Below, in pieces: positions 34,128 through 42,053 of a stretch of 64,000 nucleotides of DNA. The stretch is from NCBI RefSeq assembly GCF_003243465.1, contig NZ_QFQZ01000002.1:1-64000 (forward strand), written 5' to 3'. The DNA comes from Caulobacter segnis. Its GTDB lineage: Bacteria > Pseudomonadota > Alphaproteobacteria > Caulobacterales > Caulobacteraceae. Every line of letters begins with the position of its first letter. The stretch's first letter is position 1. The notes under the pieces were generated by a model. The model was not told the origin of the DNA. It saw nothing but the letters and a program-made list of their open reading frames with translations, and searched no databases. The translations under genes were made by a program, and so were the position numbers.

Positions 34128-35144
34128 ATGCGCGTGGCGATGTTCTCGGCCAAGGCCTACGACAAGCGGTTCTTCGACAGCGCCAACGGCGCGTTCGGCC
34201 ACCGCATCGACTATTTCGAGGCCCGCCTCGACGCCTCCTCCGCCCCTCTGGCGGCCGGCTATCCGGCGGTATGCGTCTTCGTGAACGATCGCCTGGACGC
34301 CGCCACCCTCGAGGCGCTGGCGACCGGCGGCACCCACGCCGTGGCCTTGCGCTGCGCCGGCTTCAACAATGTCGACCTGGCGGCGGCGCAACGGCTGGGC
34401 GTCACTGTCGTGCGCGTCCCGGCCTACTCGCCCGAGGCGGTGGCGGAGTTCACCCTGGGCCTCCTGCTGGCGCTGGACCGCAACATTCCCCGCGCCTACG
34501 CCCGGGTCCGCGAAAACAACTTCGCCCTCGACGGCCTGATCGGGCGCAACCTGGCCGGACGCACGGCCGGCGTCGTCGGCACGGGCCGCATCGGCGCGTT
34601 GGTGGCGCGAATGCTGCGCCTGGGCTTCGGCTGCGAGGTGCTGGCCAGCGACGTGGTCCAGGACCCGGCGCTGGTCGCCGCGGGCGTGCGCTATGTTCCG
34701 GTCAAAACCTTGCTGCGCGAGGCCGAACTCATCTCGCTGCACTGCCCGCTGACGCCCGAGACGCGTCACCTGATCGACGAGGCGGCGATCGCGGCGGCCA
34801 AGCCCGGCGTCCTGATCGTCAACACCAGCCGCGGCGCGCTGATCGACACCACCGCCCTGATCGCCGGCCTGAAGTCACGGCAGGTGGGCGGCGTGGCGCT
34901 TGACGTCTACGAGCAGGAGGCGGACCTGTTCTTCGAGGACCTGTCGAACGAGATCATCCAAGACGACCTGTTCCAGCGCCTGCTGACCTTCCCGAACGTG
35001 CTGGTGACCGGCCACCAGGCCTTCCTGACGGAAGAGGCCCTGATCGCGATCGCGGAGACGACGCTCGGCAATCTGGCCGATGTCGAGGCCGGCCGGCCGT
35101 CGGCGCACGCGGTGTCCGCGGACGCCGTCCGGCCCTCGCATTGA
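34128..35144 (+). CDS. D-2-hydroxyacid dehydrogenase (D-lactate type)
   Basis: A 338-residue enzyme that interconverts a 2-oxo acid and a D-2-hydroxy acid with NADH, close to fermentative D-lactate dehydrogenase. It has LRCAGFNNVDLAAAQRLG, the Rossmann loop VVGTGRIGALVARML, catalytic Arg in NTSRGALIDT, the loop LDVYEQEADLFFEDLSNE typical of D-LDH, and the catalytic histidine in TGHQAFLTEEAL. GGAGGAGCGGGC precedes ATG 34128. It follows the SDR gene in the same direction at 84 bases, so it may be co-transcribed. Confidence 0.9.
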   Translation: MRVAMFSAKAYDKRFFDSANGAFGHRIDYFEARLDASSAPLAAGYPAVCVFVNDRLDAATLEALATGGTHAVALRCAGFNNVDLAAAQRLGVTVVRVPAYSPEAVAEFTLGLLLALDRNIPRAYARVRENNFALDGLIGRNLAGRTAGVVGTGRIGALVARMLRLGFGCEVLASDVVQDPALVAAGVRYVPVKTLLREAELISLHCPLTPETRHLIDEAAIAAAKPGVLIVNTSRGALIDTTALIAGLKSRQVGGVALDVYEQEADLFFEDLSNEIIQDDLFQRLLTFPNVLVTGHQAFLTEEALIAIAETTLGNLADVEAGRPSAHAVSADAVRPSH

Positions 35145-35157
35145 AGACGGGGCGGGC

Positions 35158-35493
35158 CTACTCGGCCTTCGGCTCCAGGGCCGCGCGCAGGCGGGCGGCG
35201 ACGTCGCCGAGGGTGATCGCCGACAGGGCGTCATTGACCTCGAGCTGGCCGGTGTGGTGGCTTTCGTGCAGCACGCGGCCGGTGAAGTCGGTGATGGCGG
35301 TGATGTGCTGGGCCAGGAGGTCGACGGTGTGCAGTTCGTGCATCACCGCCAGACGATGCTCGGCCGCCACGACTTCCAGGATCTTGCCCAGCGCCACGTC
35401 CAGATGTCCGCACGCCACCGCCGCGATCGACATCTCGGCCGAGATCGCCTCCAGCACCGTTTCAACGCCCACCGGCGCCAGTTTCTCAGACAT
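35158..35493 (-). CDS. Hypothetical small helical protein
   Basis: A 111-residue protein I do not recognise. It has no signal peptide, membrane segment or cysteine-rich motif; C28 is the only cysteine. It is predicted almost fully helical, with a central AEHRLAVMHELHTVDLLAQHITAITDFTGRVL region that resembles the helix-bundle pattern of CheZ-like or Hpt-like signalling proteins, though no diagnostic motif is complete. GGGGG upstream of ATG 35493 is a ribosome-binding site. It is convergent with the D-lactate dehydrogenase gene, with only 13 bases between stops. Confidence 0.7.
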   Translation of the reverse strand: MSEKLAPVGVETVLEAISAEMSIAAVACGHLDVALGKILEVVAAEHRLAVMHELHTVDLLAQHITAITDFTGRVLHESHHTGQLEVNDALSAITLGDVAARLRAALEPKAE

Positions 35494-35687
35494 CCAAAAC
35501 CCCCTGCATTAAAGGCCGCAAAACAGCACACGCTCCCGGCGAGGGGCAAGACCCGGACACGTGCGGCCAATGATCGCGCCAAAGCAAGGTCAAAGGCCGT
35601 CAACAACGTCAGATCGAGATGCGCTGCGACGGCTGATCGTCACCTGGCGAGGCTTAGTCTAGAAGGCGCTAAGGATAGGTAAGCTCC

Positions 35688-36416
35688 TCACGCCGCCTGC
35701 CGCAGCCCCCAGGGATGGGCCGGATAGAACTGGGCCATCATGCGGCCGACATAGGCGACCAGGCGCGGATAACTTTCGGCCTCGCGCCGCAGCGGCGAGT
35801 CGAAGAACGGCGTCAGGATCGCCGCCAGCATGGAAAAGGCGATCGCGTCCACGCCGACCGGATGGCTGTCACGCATCAGGTAGGTCTTGTCCTCCAGCAG
35901 TTCGTCCAGCGAGCGCAGAGACAGGCCGCCCAGCCAGGCGACCTCCTCGCGCAGGTGACGCCCGACGCCGACGGCGCGCACATTGGCGCTCACCGCCTCC
36001 AGCAGTCCCTTTCGGAGACCCTCGCGCAGGTGTTCGGGCGCCTGGTCGAACCAGCGCGCCGGCCCCTTGGCGAAGTTGGCGGGCTCCAGGAAGCGGAAAT
36101 AGCTGGACACCCAGCCCAGCTGGTTCTCGACCATGCGCTCGATCGCCCAGGCCTGCGCCCGCTCCTTGCCTGTCAGGCCCATGTCCAGATCGACGCCGTA
36201 CTTCTGCTCGATGTGGGCGCGGATGAAGGTGGAGTCGCCGATCGCCTGGGCGGCGTCCTCGATCCACGGGAGCTGGCCCTTCGGCGCGGTCTCGCGGCTG
36301 CCGACCGTCTTGCGATAGTCGAGACCCGCCATCATCAGCTGGACCTCGGTCTTGGTTACATAGGGGCTGATCTCGGGCAGCCCGAACCCGGCTCCGGCGG
36401 CGAACAGCGTGATCAT
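35688..36416 (-). CDS. Glutathione S-transferase-like protein, metaxin type
   Basis: A 242-residue protein with a thioredoxin-like N-terminus (MITLFAAGAGFGLPEISPYVTKTEVQLMMAGLDY), the cis-proline loop KGQLPWIEDAAQAIGDSTFI and a C-terminal helical domain containing RDSHPVGVDAIAFSMLAAIL. This order is that of bacterial metaxin/Tom37-like GSTs, which often lack classical glutathione transferase activity. ATG 36416 is preceded by GAGAGGGA. It is divergent from a WYL regulator whose likely operator lies between them, so its expression is probably controlled by that regulator. Confidence 0.87.
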   Translation of the reverse strand: MITLFAAGAGFGLPEISPYVTKTEVQLMMAGLDYRKTVGSRETAPKGQLPWIEDAAQAIGDSTFIRAHIEQKYGVDLDMGLTGKERAQAWAIERMVENQLGWVSSYFRFLEPANFAKGPARWFDQAPEHLREGLRKGLLEAVSANVRAVGVGRHLREEVAWLGGLSLRSLDELLEDKTYLMRDSHPVGVDAIAFSMLAAILTPFFDSPLRREAESYPRLVAYVGRMMAQFYPAHPWGLRQAA

Positions 36417-36465
36417 GGTCCCTCTCCGATCCCGAATGTCGTGATGACCACTTGCTACCGCCACC

Positions 36466-36489
36466 CTACTGCCAGCATGCTGTCAGTAG
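36466..36489. promoter_or_regulatory. 24-base near-perfect palindrome between GST and WYL genes
   Basis: CTACTG-C-CAGCATGCTG-T-CAGTAG is symmetric except for one position on each arm. It lies 49 bases upstream of the GST start and 21 bases upstream of the WYL start, so a bound protein could control both divergent promoters. It is the most convincing operator in the window by symmetry. Confidence 0.72.
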
Positions 36490-36510
36490 CGATCGCCGAT
36501 AGCTGAGGTC

Positions 36511-37230
36511 ATGAGACGCGCCGAACGCCTTTTCCAGATCATCCAGATCCTGCGCCGCAGCCGCGCGCCGGTGACGGCCGACGCCATCGCCGCCGAGCTG
36601 GAGACCTCCAAGCGCAGCGTCTATCGCGACATCGCCGCCCTGGTGGGACAGCGCGCGCCGATCCGTGGCGAGGCCGGCGTCGGTTATGTCCTTGAGGCCG
36701 GCTTCGACATGCCGCCGCTGATGCTGACGCCCGACGAGATCGAGGCGGCGGTGCTGGGCGCCCAATGGGTGGCTGGCCGCGGCGATCCAGTGCTCGCCAA
36801 GGCCGCCAAGGACCTGATCAGCAAGATCGCCTCGGCCGTGCCCGATCGCCTGCGGCCCTATGTGCTGGAGCCGGCGGCGGCCGCCGCGCCCGCCTGGAAG
36901 CCGCAGACCGACCGCATCGACGTCGCTCAGGTCCGCGCCTGGATCCACGCCGGCCGCAAGATCCGCCTCGACTACAGCGACGAGGCCGGCGCGGTCAGCA
37001 ACCGGGTGATCTGGCCGGTGACGGTCGGCTATCGCGAGACCATCCGCATGATCATCGCCTGGTGCGAGTTGCGCGAGGCGTTCCGCACCTTCCGCACCGA
37101 CCGGGTGGTCGGCGCCGAGTTCCTGGACGAGCGCCACGGCAAGCGGCCGGCGGTGCTGCGGGCCGAGTGGATCAAGTTCCGCGACGCCGAGATCGCCGCC
37201 TGGAACGCCCGGCAAAAAGAAGCCTGCTGA
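36511..37230 (+). CDS. HTH/WYL-domain transcriptional regulator (YafY type)
   Basis: A 239-residue cytosolic regulator. The N-terminal HTH_11 is RRAERLFQIIQILRRSRAPVTADAIAAELETSKRSVYRDIAAL (2-45). The middle and C-terminal WYL part includes VRAWIHAGRKIRLDYSDEAGAVSNRVIWPVTVGYRETIRMIIAWCELREAFRTFRTDRV, with the conserved sheet that binds small ligands or nucleic acid in this family. Divergent orientation and a shared palindrome point to control of the GST-like gene and of itself. WYL proteins can act as activators or repressors; the direction cannot be told here. Confidence 0.92.
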   Translation: MRRAERLFQIIQILRRSRAPVTADAIAAELETSKRSVYRDIAALVGQRAPIRGEAGVGYVLEAGFDMPPLMLTPDEIEAAVLGAQWVAGRGDPVLAKAAKDLISKIASAVPDRLRPYVLEPAAAAAPAWKPQTDRIDVAQVRAWIHAGRKIRLDYSDEAGAVSNRVIWPVTVGYRETIRMIIAWCELREAFRTFRTDRVVGAEFLDERHGKRPAVLRAEWIKFRDAEIAAWNARQKEAC

Positions 37231-37263
37231 GCGAGCGCCTGGACTGCTTCATCGCCTCCTCTC

Positions 37264-37381
37264 GTGTCATCCCGGCCGAACCCCGGCCTTGAGCCGGGGG
37301 AAGAGCCGGGACCCAGGGGCAACCGCACTGCCGCTAGCCCCTAGGTCCCGGATAGCCTCTGCGAGGCTTCCGGGATGACAC
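37264..37381. repeat. Second-class intergenic palindromic element
   Basis: Terminal inverted repeats GTGTCATCCCGG (37264-37275) and CCGGGATGACAC (37370-37381) are perfect. An inner pair, CCGGGACCCAGGGGC (37306-37320) and GCCCCTAGGTCCCGG (37337-37351), matches at 14 of 15 positions. It lies between convergent genes. The GTCATCCCGG end is of a kind seen scattered in alphaproteobacterial genomes and is unrelated to the CTCCC/GGGAG elements. Confidence 0.75.
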
Positions 37382-37424
37382 GGATTTGAGGCTCGTTCTC
37401 AGAACTATCCAGCTTGAAGTCGCC

Positions 37425-38411
37425 CTAGATCCCGTGCCGTTTGGCGAAGGCCTCGAACAGGCGGGGCCAGGCGGCGACCGGCTTGTCCGGCGTGAAGCGC
37501 AGGCCAAAGCCGTGGCCGCCCTCTTCAAAGACGTGCAACTCGGCCGGGACGGCCTTGGCCTTCAGCGCCGTGAACATGGCCAGGGAATTGGCGACCGGCA
37601 CGGTCTTGTCGTCGGCCGCGTGCAGCAGGAACACCGGCGACAGGCCTTCGCGCACCTGCTTTTCCGGGGACAGGACGGCTTCGCGCTCGGGCGAGGCGTC
37701 GCGGGTCAGCAGCTGCTTGCGCGAGCCGCCGTGAGCGATCGCGGTGTCGAGGCTGATGACTGGATAGATCAGGGCCGAGAGGTTCGGCTTGGCCGGCAGC
37801 TGGTCGGCGGCGTCGATCGGCGCATAGGTCGGCGCATCGAACCGCACCGTCAGATTGGCCGCCAGGTGGCCGCCGGCCGAGAAGCCCATGATCGCCACGC
37901 GGTCGGCGGAGAAGCCCATGGCGGCGGCCTTGGCGCGGATCAGGCGGATGGCCCGCTGGGCGTCCTGCAGCGGCGCGTCGCCGCCCGCCGTCCAGCCGTC
38001 GCCGGGCATCCGATAGAATAGGACAAAGCAGGTGTAGCCGCTGTCGTTCAGCCGCCGGGCGGTCTCGTAACCTTCCTTGTCCAGCACCACCCGCTCGTAG
38101 CCGCCACCGGGGATCAGCAGCACCGCCGCGCCGTTGGGCTTCTTCGGGCGGAAGACCACTAGGGTCGGCTTGCGCGTGTGGACCTGGGCCCGGTCGCGCG
38201 GGCCGCCGGTCGCGGTGCGGTCGATGATCTGCTCCTCGGCCGTGACGCCCTCCCCGCCCGGCGCGCCGTTCGGCCAAAGGATGATGACCTCGGTGGGATC
38301 GGCCGGCGCCGACTTGGGCTGTTCCACGACCGCCGCCTCCGTCCTTCGCGCCGCCAGGGATCCCAGGACGCCAGTGACAAAGGCCGCAAGGGCGCCGCGA
38401 CGGTTCAGCAT
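37425..38411 (-). CDS. Alpha/beta-hydrolase, acetyl-xylan/feruloyl esterase-like, exported
   Basis: A 328-residue protein with an N-terminal export signal (MLNRRGALAAFVTGVLGSLAA, twin-arginine-like). The hydrolase core shows IPGGGYERVVLDKEGYE (oxyanion hole), the nucleophile S178 in GFSAGGHLA, the acid in LLHAADDKTVPVANS and the histidine in FEEGGHGFGLRF. This set is that of the BD-FAE/xylan-esterase group acting on decorated polysaccharides. A perfect LacI-type palindrome lies 60 bases upstream of the start, so it is probably sugar-regulated. The neighbouring MFS permease and LacI gene fit carbohydrate use. Confidence 0.87.
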   Translation of the reverse strand: MLNRRGALAAFVTGVLGSLAARRTEAAVVEQPKSAPADPTEVIILWPNGAPGGEGVTAEEQIIDRTATGGPRDRAQVHTRKPTLVVFRPKKPNGAAVLLIPGGGYERVVLDKEGYETARRLNDSGYTCFVLFYRMPGDGWTAGGDAPLQDAQRAIRLIRAKAAAMGFSADRVAIMGFSAGGHLAANLTVRFDAPTYAPIDAADQLPAKPNLSALIYPVISLDTAIAHGGSRKQLLTRDASPEREAVLSPEKQVREGLSPVFLLHAADDKTVPVANSLAMFTALKAKAVPAELHVFEEGGHGFGLRFTPDKPVAAWPRLFEAFAKRHGI

Positions 38412-38470
38412 GGGATCGAAGCCTTCTGACGGGATGTTGTGGCGGGACCCTAAAGCGGCTTGCGGCGATT

Positions 38471-38486
38471 TGGAAACCGGTTTCCA
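38471..38486. promoter_or_regulatory. LacI-family type operator upstream of the esterase
   Basis: TGGAAACCGGTTTCCA is a perfect 16-base palindrome with the central CG typical of LacI-family sites. It lies 60 bases upstream of the esterase ATG and just after the TrmH-family stop. A half site GGTTTCCA occurs at 40722-40729 in front of the MFS permease. Confidence 0.72.
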
Positions 38487-38493
38487 GCCTGGA

Positions 38494-39300
38494 TTAGGCG
38501 TCGGCGAACCGCAGGTGATGCAGCACGATCCCGCTGGTGGTGGCGACGTTCAGCGAGTCGAAGCCATTCGCCATCGGGATGCCGACCGTCCGGGCGCGCG
38601 CCATCACCTGCGGCGACAGGCCGGGCCCCTCCGCCCCCAGCAGCACGGCGGTGCGCGGCGCCGGCCTCAGGCGCGCCAGGACCTCGGGCGCCGAAGGGCT
38701 GAGCGCCAGGGCCTCGAAGCCCGCCCCCGCCAGCAGGTCGGCGATGTCCTCGCCACGGTCGAGCCGCGCGGTCGGGACCGACAGCGCCGCGCCGACCGAG
38801 ACGCGGATGGCCTTGCGGTACAGAGGATCGCAGCAGTCGGCGTCCAGGATGACCGCGTCGGCGCCGAAGGCGGCGGCGTTGCGGTAGATGCCGCCGATGT
38901 TGTCGTGGTTGGCGACGCCGCACAGCACCAGCACCACCGCGCGGGCCGGCAGCTTGGCCAGCATATCCGCCGCCGCGACCGGCGCGGGCTTGCGTCCCAC
39001 CGCCAGCACCCCGCGGTGCAGGTGGAAGCCGGCGATGGCGTCGACCACGGCCTGGTCGGCGAAGTAGACCGGGACGTCCTCGGGTAGCCCCGCGAAGACG
39101 TCCTCCAGCTTGTCCCGACGCTTGGGGTCGATCAGCAGCGAGACCACGCGGCCCGGCGCATCGCGCACGAAGGCCCGCAGCACCGTCTCGCCCTCGGCGA
39201 TGAACAGGCCCTCGCGCCCGACCAGATCGCGCTCCTTGATCGCGCGGAACGGAGCGACGGCGGGATCGTCGGGATCGGTGACGACGCGGAACTCTGGCAA
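38494..39300 (-). CDS. TrmH/SpoU-family RNA methyltransferase
   Basis: A SAM-dependent methyltransferase with a trefoil knot, likely 2'-O-methylating tRNA or rRNA in the cytoplasm. With TTG start 39300 it has 268 residues. The N-terminal substrate-binding part (EGLFIAEGETVLRAF) precedes the SPOUT motifs: LCGVANHDNIGGIYRNAAAFGAD, LLGAEGPGLSPQVM and IPMANGFDSLNVATTSGIVLHH. No ATG or GTG is available downstream of the MFS stop, and GAGG lies five bases upstream of the TTG. The frame stays open through the MFS gene, but that is shadow sequence. Start is 17 bases inside the intergenic/MFS boundary, so it is read with the MFS gene. Confidence 0.88.
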   Translation of the reverse strand: MPEFRVVTDPDDPAVAPFRAIKERDLVGREGLFIAEGETVLRAFVRDAPGRVVSLLIDPKRRDKLEDVFAGLPEDVPVYFADQAVVDAIAGFHLHRGVLAVGRKPAPVAAADMLAKLPARAVVLVLCGVANHDNIGGIYRNAAAFGADAVILDADCCDPLYRKAIRVSVGAALSVPTARLDRGEDIADLLAGAGFEALALSPSAPEVLARLRPAPRTAVLLGAEGPGLSPQVMARARTVGIPMANGFDSLNVATTSGIVLHHLRFADA

Positions 39301-39317
39301 GGCGGCCTCGACGTGGG

Positions 39318-40574
39318 TTAGCGAACCCCTCGTATCGGCAGGATCGCCAGACCGCCAGCCAAGGCCAGCGCCGCCGCCGTCAGGAAGAAGACCTGGTAGT
39401 TCATCTGGCTGGGGCCCAGGGCCCAGACCGCCAGGCCGGGCGCCAGCGCTTGCGGCAGCGTGTTGGCCAGGTTGATGACGCCCAGGTCCTTGCCCGCGTC
39501 GCGCTGCGACGGCAGCACCTGGGTGACCAGGGCGATGTCGACCGCGTAGTAGCAGCCCGCGCCGCAGCCCAGCACCACATAGGTCGCCAGCAGCAGCGGC
39601 CAGCTCGGCGACAGCGAGAACACGGCCATGGTCAAGGCGATCATCAGGGCCGCGCCCAGGGCGAACAGCTTGCGCCGCTTCAGCCGATCCGACAGCACGC
39701 CGCCCAGCAGGGCGAAGGCGACGTTCGAGAGGGTGGACACCGTCGTCAGGATCGCCAGCCCCTCCTCCGCCCGATGACCGGGGAACAGGCGCGGATAGTC
39801 CAGCACGTCCTGCAGGAAGTAGAGCATGTAGTTCTGGGTCAGGCACAGGGCGACCAGCACCATGAACCGCCCGGCCCAGGCGAAGGCGAAGTCCGGATGT
39901 CGCCGCGGGTTCACCCAAAGCCCCGACAGGAAGGCGCCCAGCTTGAACGGCGGCACGCTGCCCTTGGGCAAGGGCGGGTCGCGCAGACTGACCACCAGCG
40001 GCAGCAGCCCGAGCAGCAGCGCCGCCGAGATCGCCGCATAGCGCTGGCCCTCGACGACCAGGACGCCGCCGATCAGCACCGCGCCCGCGGCCGTGCCCAG
40101 CGGATTGCCCAGGCTCTGGAACGCGGCCACCAGGCCCTTCTGGCCGTCTGGCACCCGATCGGGCATCACGGCGACCAGGGCCGAGAAACAGAGGTTGAAG
40201 GTGAGCTGGAACAGGATCATGCCGCCGACCAGCGCCATCGGCGTCGTGGCGCGCATGATCGCCAGATAGGCCAGGGACGCCCCCACCGCCCCCACCACGA
40301 TCCAGGGCCGTCGACGGCCGAACCGCGAGGTCGTCCGATCGCTGATGGCGCCCGCGAGCAGATTGGCGATGCTGGCGACGATCGCGCCGTAGAAGGCCAC
40401 CTGGCTGAGCACCACCGCCTTGCCGGCCGGATCGATAGCCTGGGCTTTCAGGGGCAGCAGGACCTGAAGCAGCGGCTGGAAGGATACGAACGCCCCGATC
40501 TGCGCCAAGGTGTAGGCGGCGATGAAGCCGGCGCGCACCGGCTCCTTGGGCCGGGCCCTGTCGTCTGGCCGCAT
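39318..40574 (-). CDS. MFS transporter, sugar (SLC45/GPH-like)
   Basis: A 418-residue inner-membrane transporter with 12 predicted helices. The loop DRTTSRFGRRRPWIVVGAV between helices 2 and 3 is the signature of disaccharide/oligosaccharide symporters related to SLC45 and MelB-type carriers, and a second copy is in GGVLSDRLKRRKLFALGA. GGGGGAGAG precedes ATG 40574. It is divergent from a LacI-family regulator 219 bases away. Together with the exported esterase it suggests uptake of a deacetylated or plant-derived oligosaccharide; the exact sugar is not predictable. Confidence 0.88.
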   Translation of the reverse strand: MRPDDRARPKEPVRAGFIAAYTLAQIGAFVSFQPLLQVLLPLKAQAIDPAGKAVVLSQVAFYGAIVASIANLLAGAISDRTTSRFGRRRPWIVVGAVGASLAYLAIMRATTPMALVGGMILFQLTFNLCFSALVAVMPDRVPDGQKGLVAAFQSLGNPLGTAAGAVLIGGVLVVEGQRYAAISAALLLGLLPLVVSLRDPPLPKGSVPPFKLGAFLSGLWVNPRRHPDFAFAWAGRFMVLVALCLTQNYMLYFLQDVLDYPRLFPGHRAEEGLAILTTVSTLSNVAFALLGGVLSDRLKRRKLFALGAALMIALTMAVFSLSPSWPLLLATYVVLGCGAGCYYAVDIALVTQVLPSQRDAGKDLGVINLANTLPQALAPGLAVWALGPSQMNYQVFFLTAAALALAGGLAILPIRGVR

Positions 40575-40793
40575 AATCCACTCTCCCCCTAGCCGACGGT
40601 ATTCCTCCGCTCGGCCCTTATTGATCAGGGCCCGGGCGGAGCCCCGCGGTCTATGCCGCGTTTGTCCGCACAGTGGCCGGGGCCGCCTTGCCGCACAAGG
40701 GCCACCCTGCTGTCGTCCAGAGGTTTCCATTCCGCGGCGGCAAGCTCTAGGGTGCGGGAATTGGCGTGAGTCTCTCGAGGGGCGGGACAAAAC

Positions 40794-41846
40794 ATGGCTT
40801 CGGTGACGATCTATGACGTCGCCGCCCGCGCGGGCGTCTCGATCAAGACGGTCTCGCGGGTGATGAACAAGGAGCCGAACGTCCGGCCCGCCATGCGCGA
40901 CCGCGTCCTGCAGGCTGCCGGCGAGCTGGGCTACAGCCCCAACCTGTCGGCCCGCAGCCTGGCCGGCTCGCGCTCCTTCGTCATCGCGGTGTTCGTCGAC
41001 GCGGCCCTGACGATCGACCACTGGCGCAGCGAGCGCGGCGCGGACTATCTCAGCCGGATCCAGCTGGGCGCCACGCTCGAGTGCCGCCAGGAAGGCTATC
41101 ACCTGCTAGTCGAGCTGATCGACCATGAAGCGCCCCAGGTCCGGCAGGAGGTCGCGGCGCTGCTGGCGGCGCTAAAGCCCGACGGCGTGATCCTGACGCC
41201 GCCCTCCTCGGACAATGCGGTGGTGCTGGAACTGCTGGCCAGCTCGCGCACGCCCTATGTCCGGGTTGGCCCCGAACGCCCCGAGGGCCTTGGCCCCCGC
41301 GTCCACATGGACGACGTCGCCGCCGCCCGCGAGATGACCGAGCACCTGATCGGCCTTGGACACCAGCGGATCGGCTTCATCGTCGGCGAGCCGCGCTACG
41401 GCGCCAGCCAGGCCCGTCGCGAGGGCTATCTGGACGCCATGAAGGCGCGCGGCCTGCCGGTGTCCGACGGCTGGGTGCGCCAGGGCGACTTCACGTTCCA
41501 GTCCGGCATGGCCGAGGCCAAGGCGCTGCTGGCCTTGCCCGACCGGCCCACCGCGATCTTCGCCAGCAACGACGACATGGCGCTTGGCTGCGTGGCCGCG
41601 ATCGCCGAGGCGGGGCTGATGACCCCCGGGGACATCTCCGTCGCCGGGTTCGACGACAGCCCCAGCGCCCGTTTCAGCCGGCCGCAGCTCACCACCGTCC
41701 GCCAACCGGTGGCCGAGATGTCCTCGGTCGCGGCCCGGCTGCTGATCTCCCAGGCCCGGTCCAGCGAGCCCGCAGAGCGTCCGCAGGACATCCTCCTGCC
41801 GTTCGAGCTGATCCATCGCGCCTCCACCGCCCCGCCGCCCCGCTAG
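40794..41846 (+). CDS. LacI-family transcriptional regulator
   Basis: A 350-residue repressor with the HTH MASVTIYDVAARAGVSIKTVSRVMNKEPNVRPAMRDRVLQAAGELGYSPN, including the hinge helix LSARSLAGSRS. The periplasmic-binding-protein-like effector domain includes HLIGLGHQRIGFIVGEPRYGAS, AIFASNDDMALGCVAAIAE and ISVAGFDDSPSARFSRPQLTTVRQP. It probably represses the divergent MFS permease and, through TGGAAACCGGTTTCCA at 38471, the esterase. The effector is presumably the transported sugar. Confidence 0.94.
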   Translation: MASVTIYDVAARAGVSIKTVSRVMNKEPNVRPAMRDRVLQAAGELGYSPNLSARSLAGSRSFVIAVFVDAALTIDHWRSERGADYLSRIQLGATLECRQEGYHLLVELIDHEAPQVRQEVAALLAALKPDGVILTPPSSDNAVVLELLASSRTPYVRVGPERPEGLGPRVHMDDVAAAREMTEHLIGLGHQRIGFIVGEPRYGASQARREGYLDAMKARGLPVSDGWVRQGDFTFQSGMAEAKALLALPDRPTAIFASNDDMALGCVAAIAEAGLMTPGDISVAGFDDSPSARFSRPQLTTVRQPVAEMSSVAARLLISQARSSEPAERPQDILLPFELIHRASTAPPPR

Positions 41847-42053
41847 GGGATCCTTTCGACGGCCGGCGCGGCGAAAACCGCAACGGCGGCTAACCCCTCG
41901 GGACTTGAATCCGGTTCCCGGATCGAGGGATTTAGCCCGCAGCCGCCTACGACTTCACGCCCGTGCGAAACAAGCTGCGCCTTGGCGCGTTTTGCACTTG
42001 TCAGGTCCATGGCGGGGCTTGGATATAGCCGAGAGCACACCCTCAAGGACCCC

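Noticed and set aside
38494..40581. 695-residue fusion of a long N-terminal part with TrmH
   Set aside because: The N-terminal part is the MFS gene read in another frame; the MFS frame shows 12 membrane helices and a proper ribosome-binding site.
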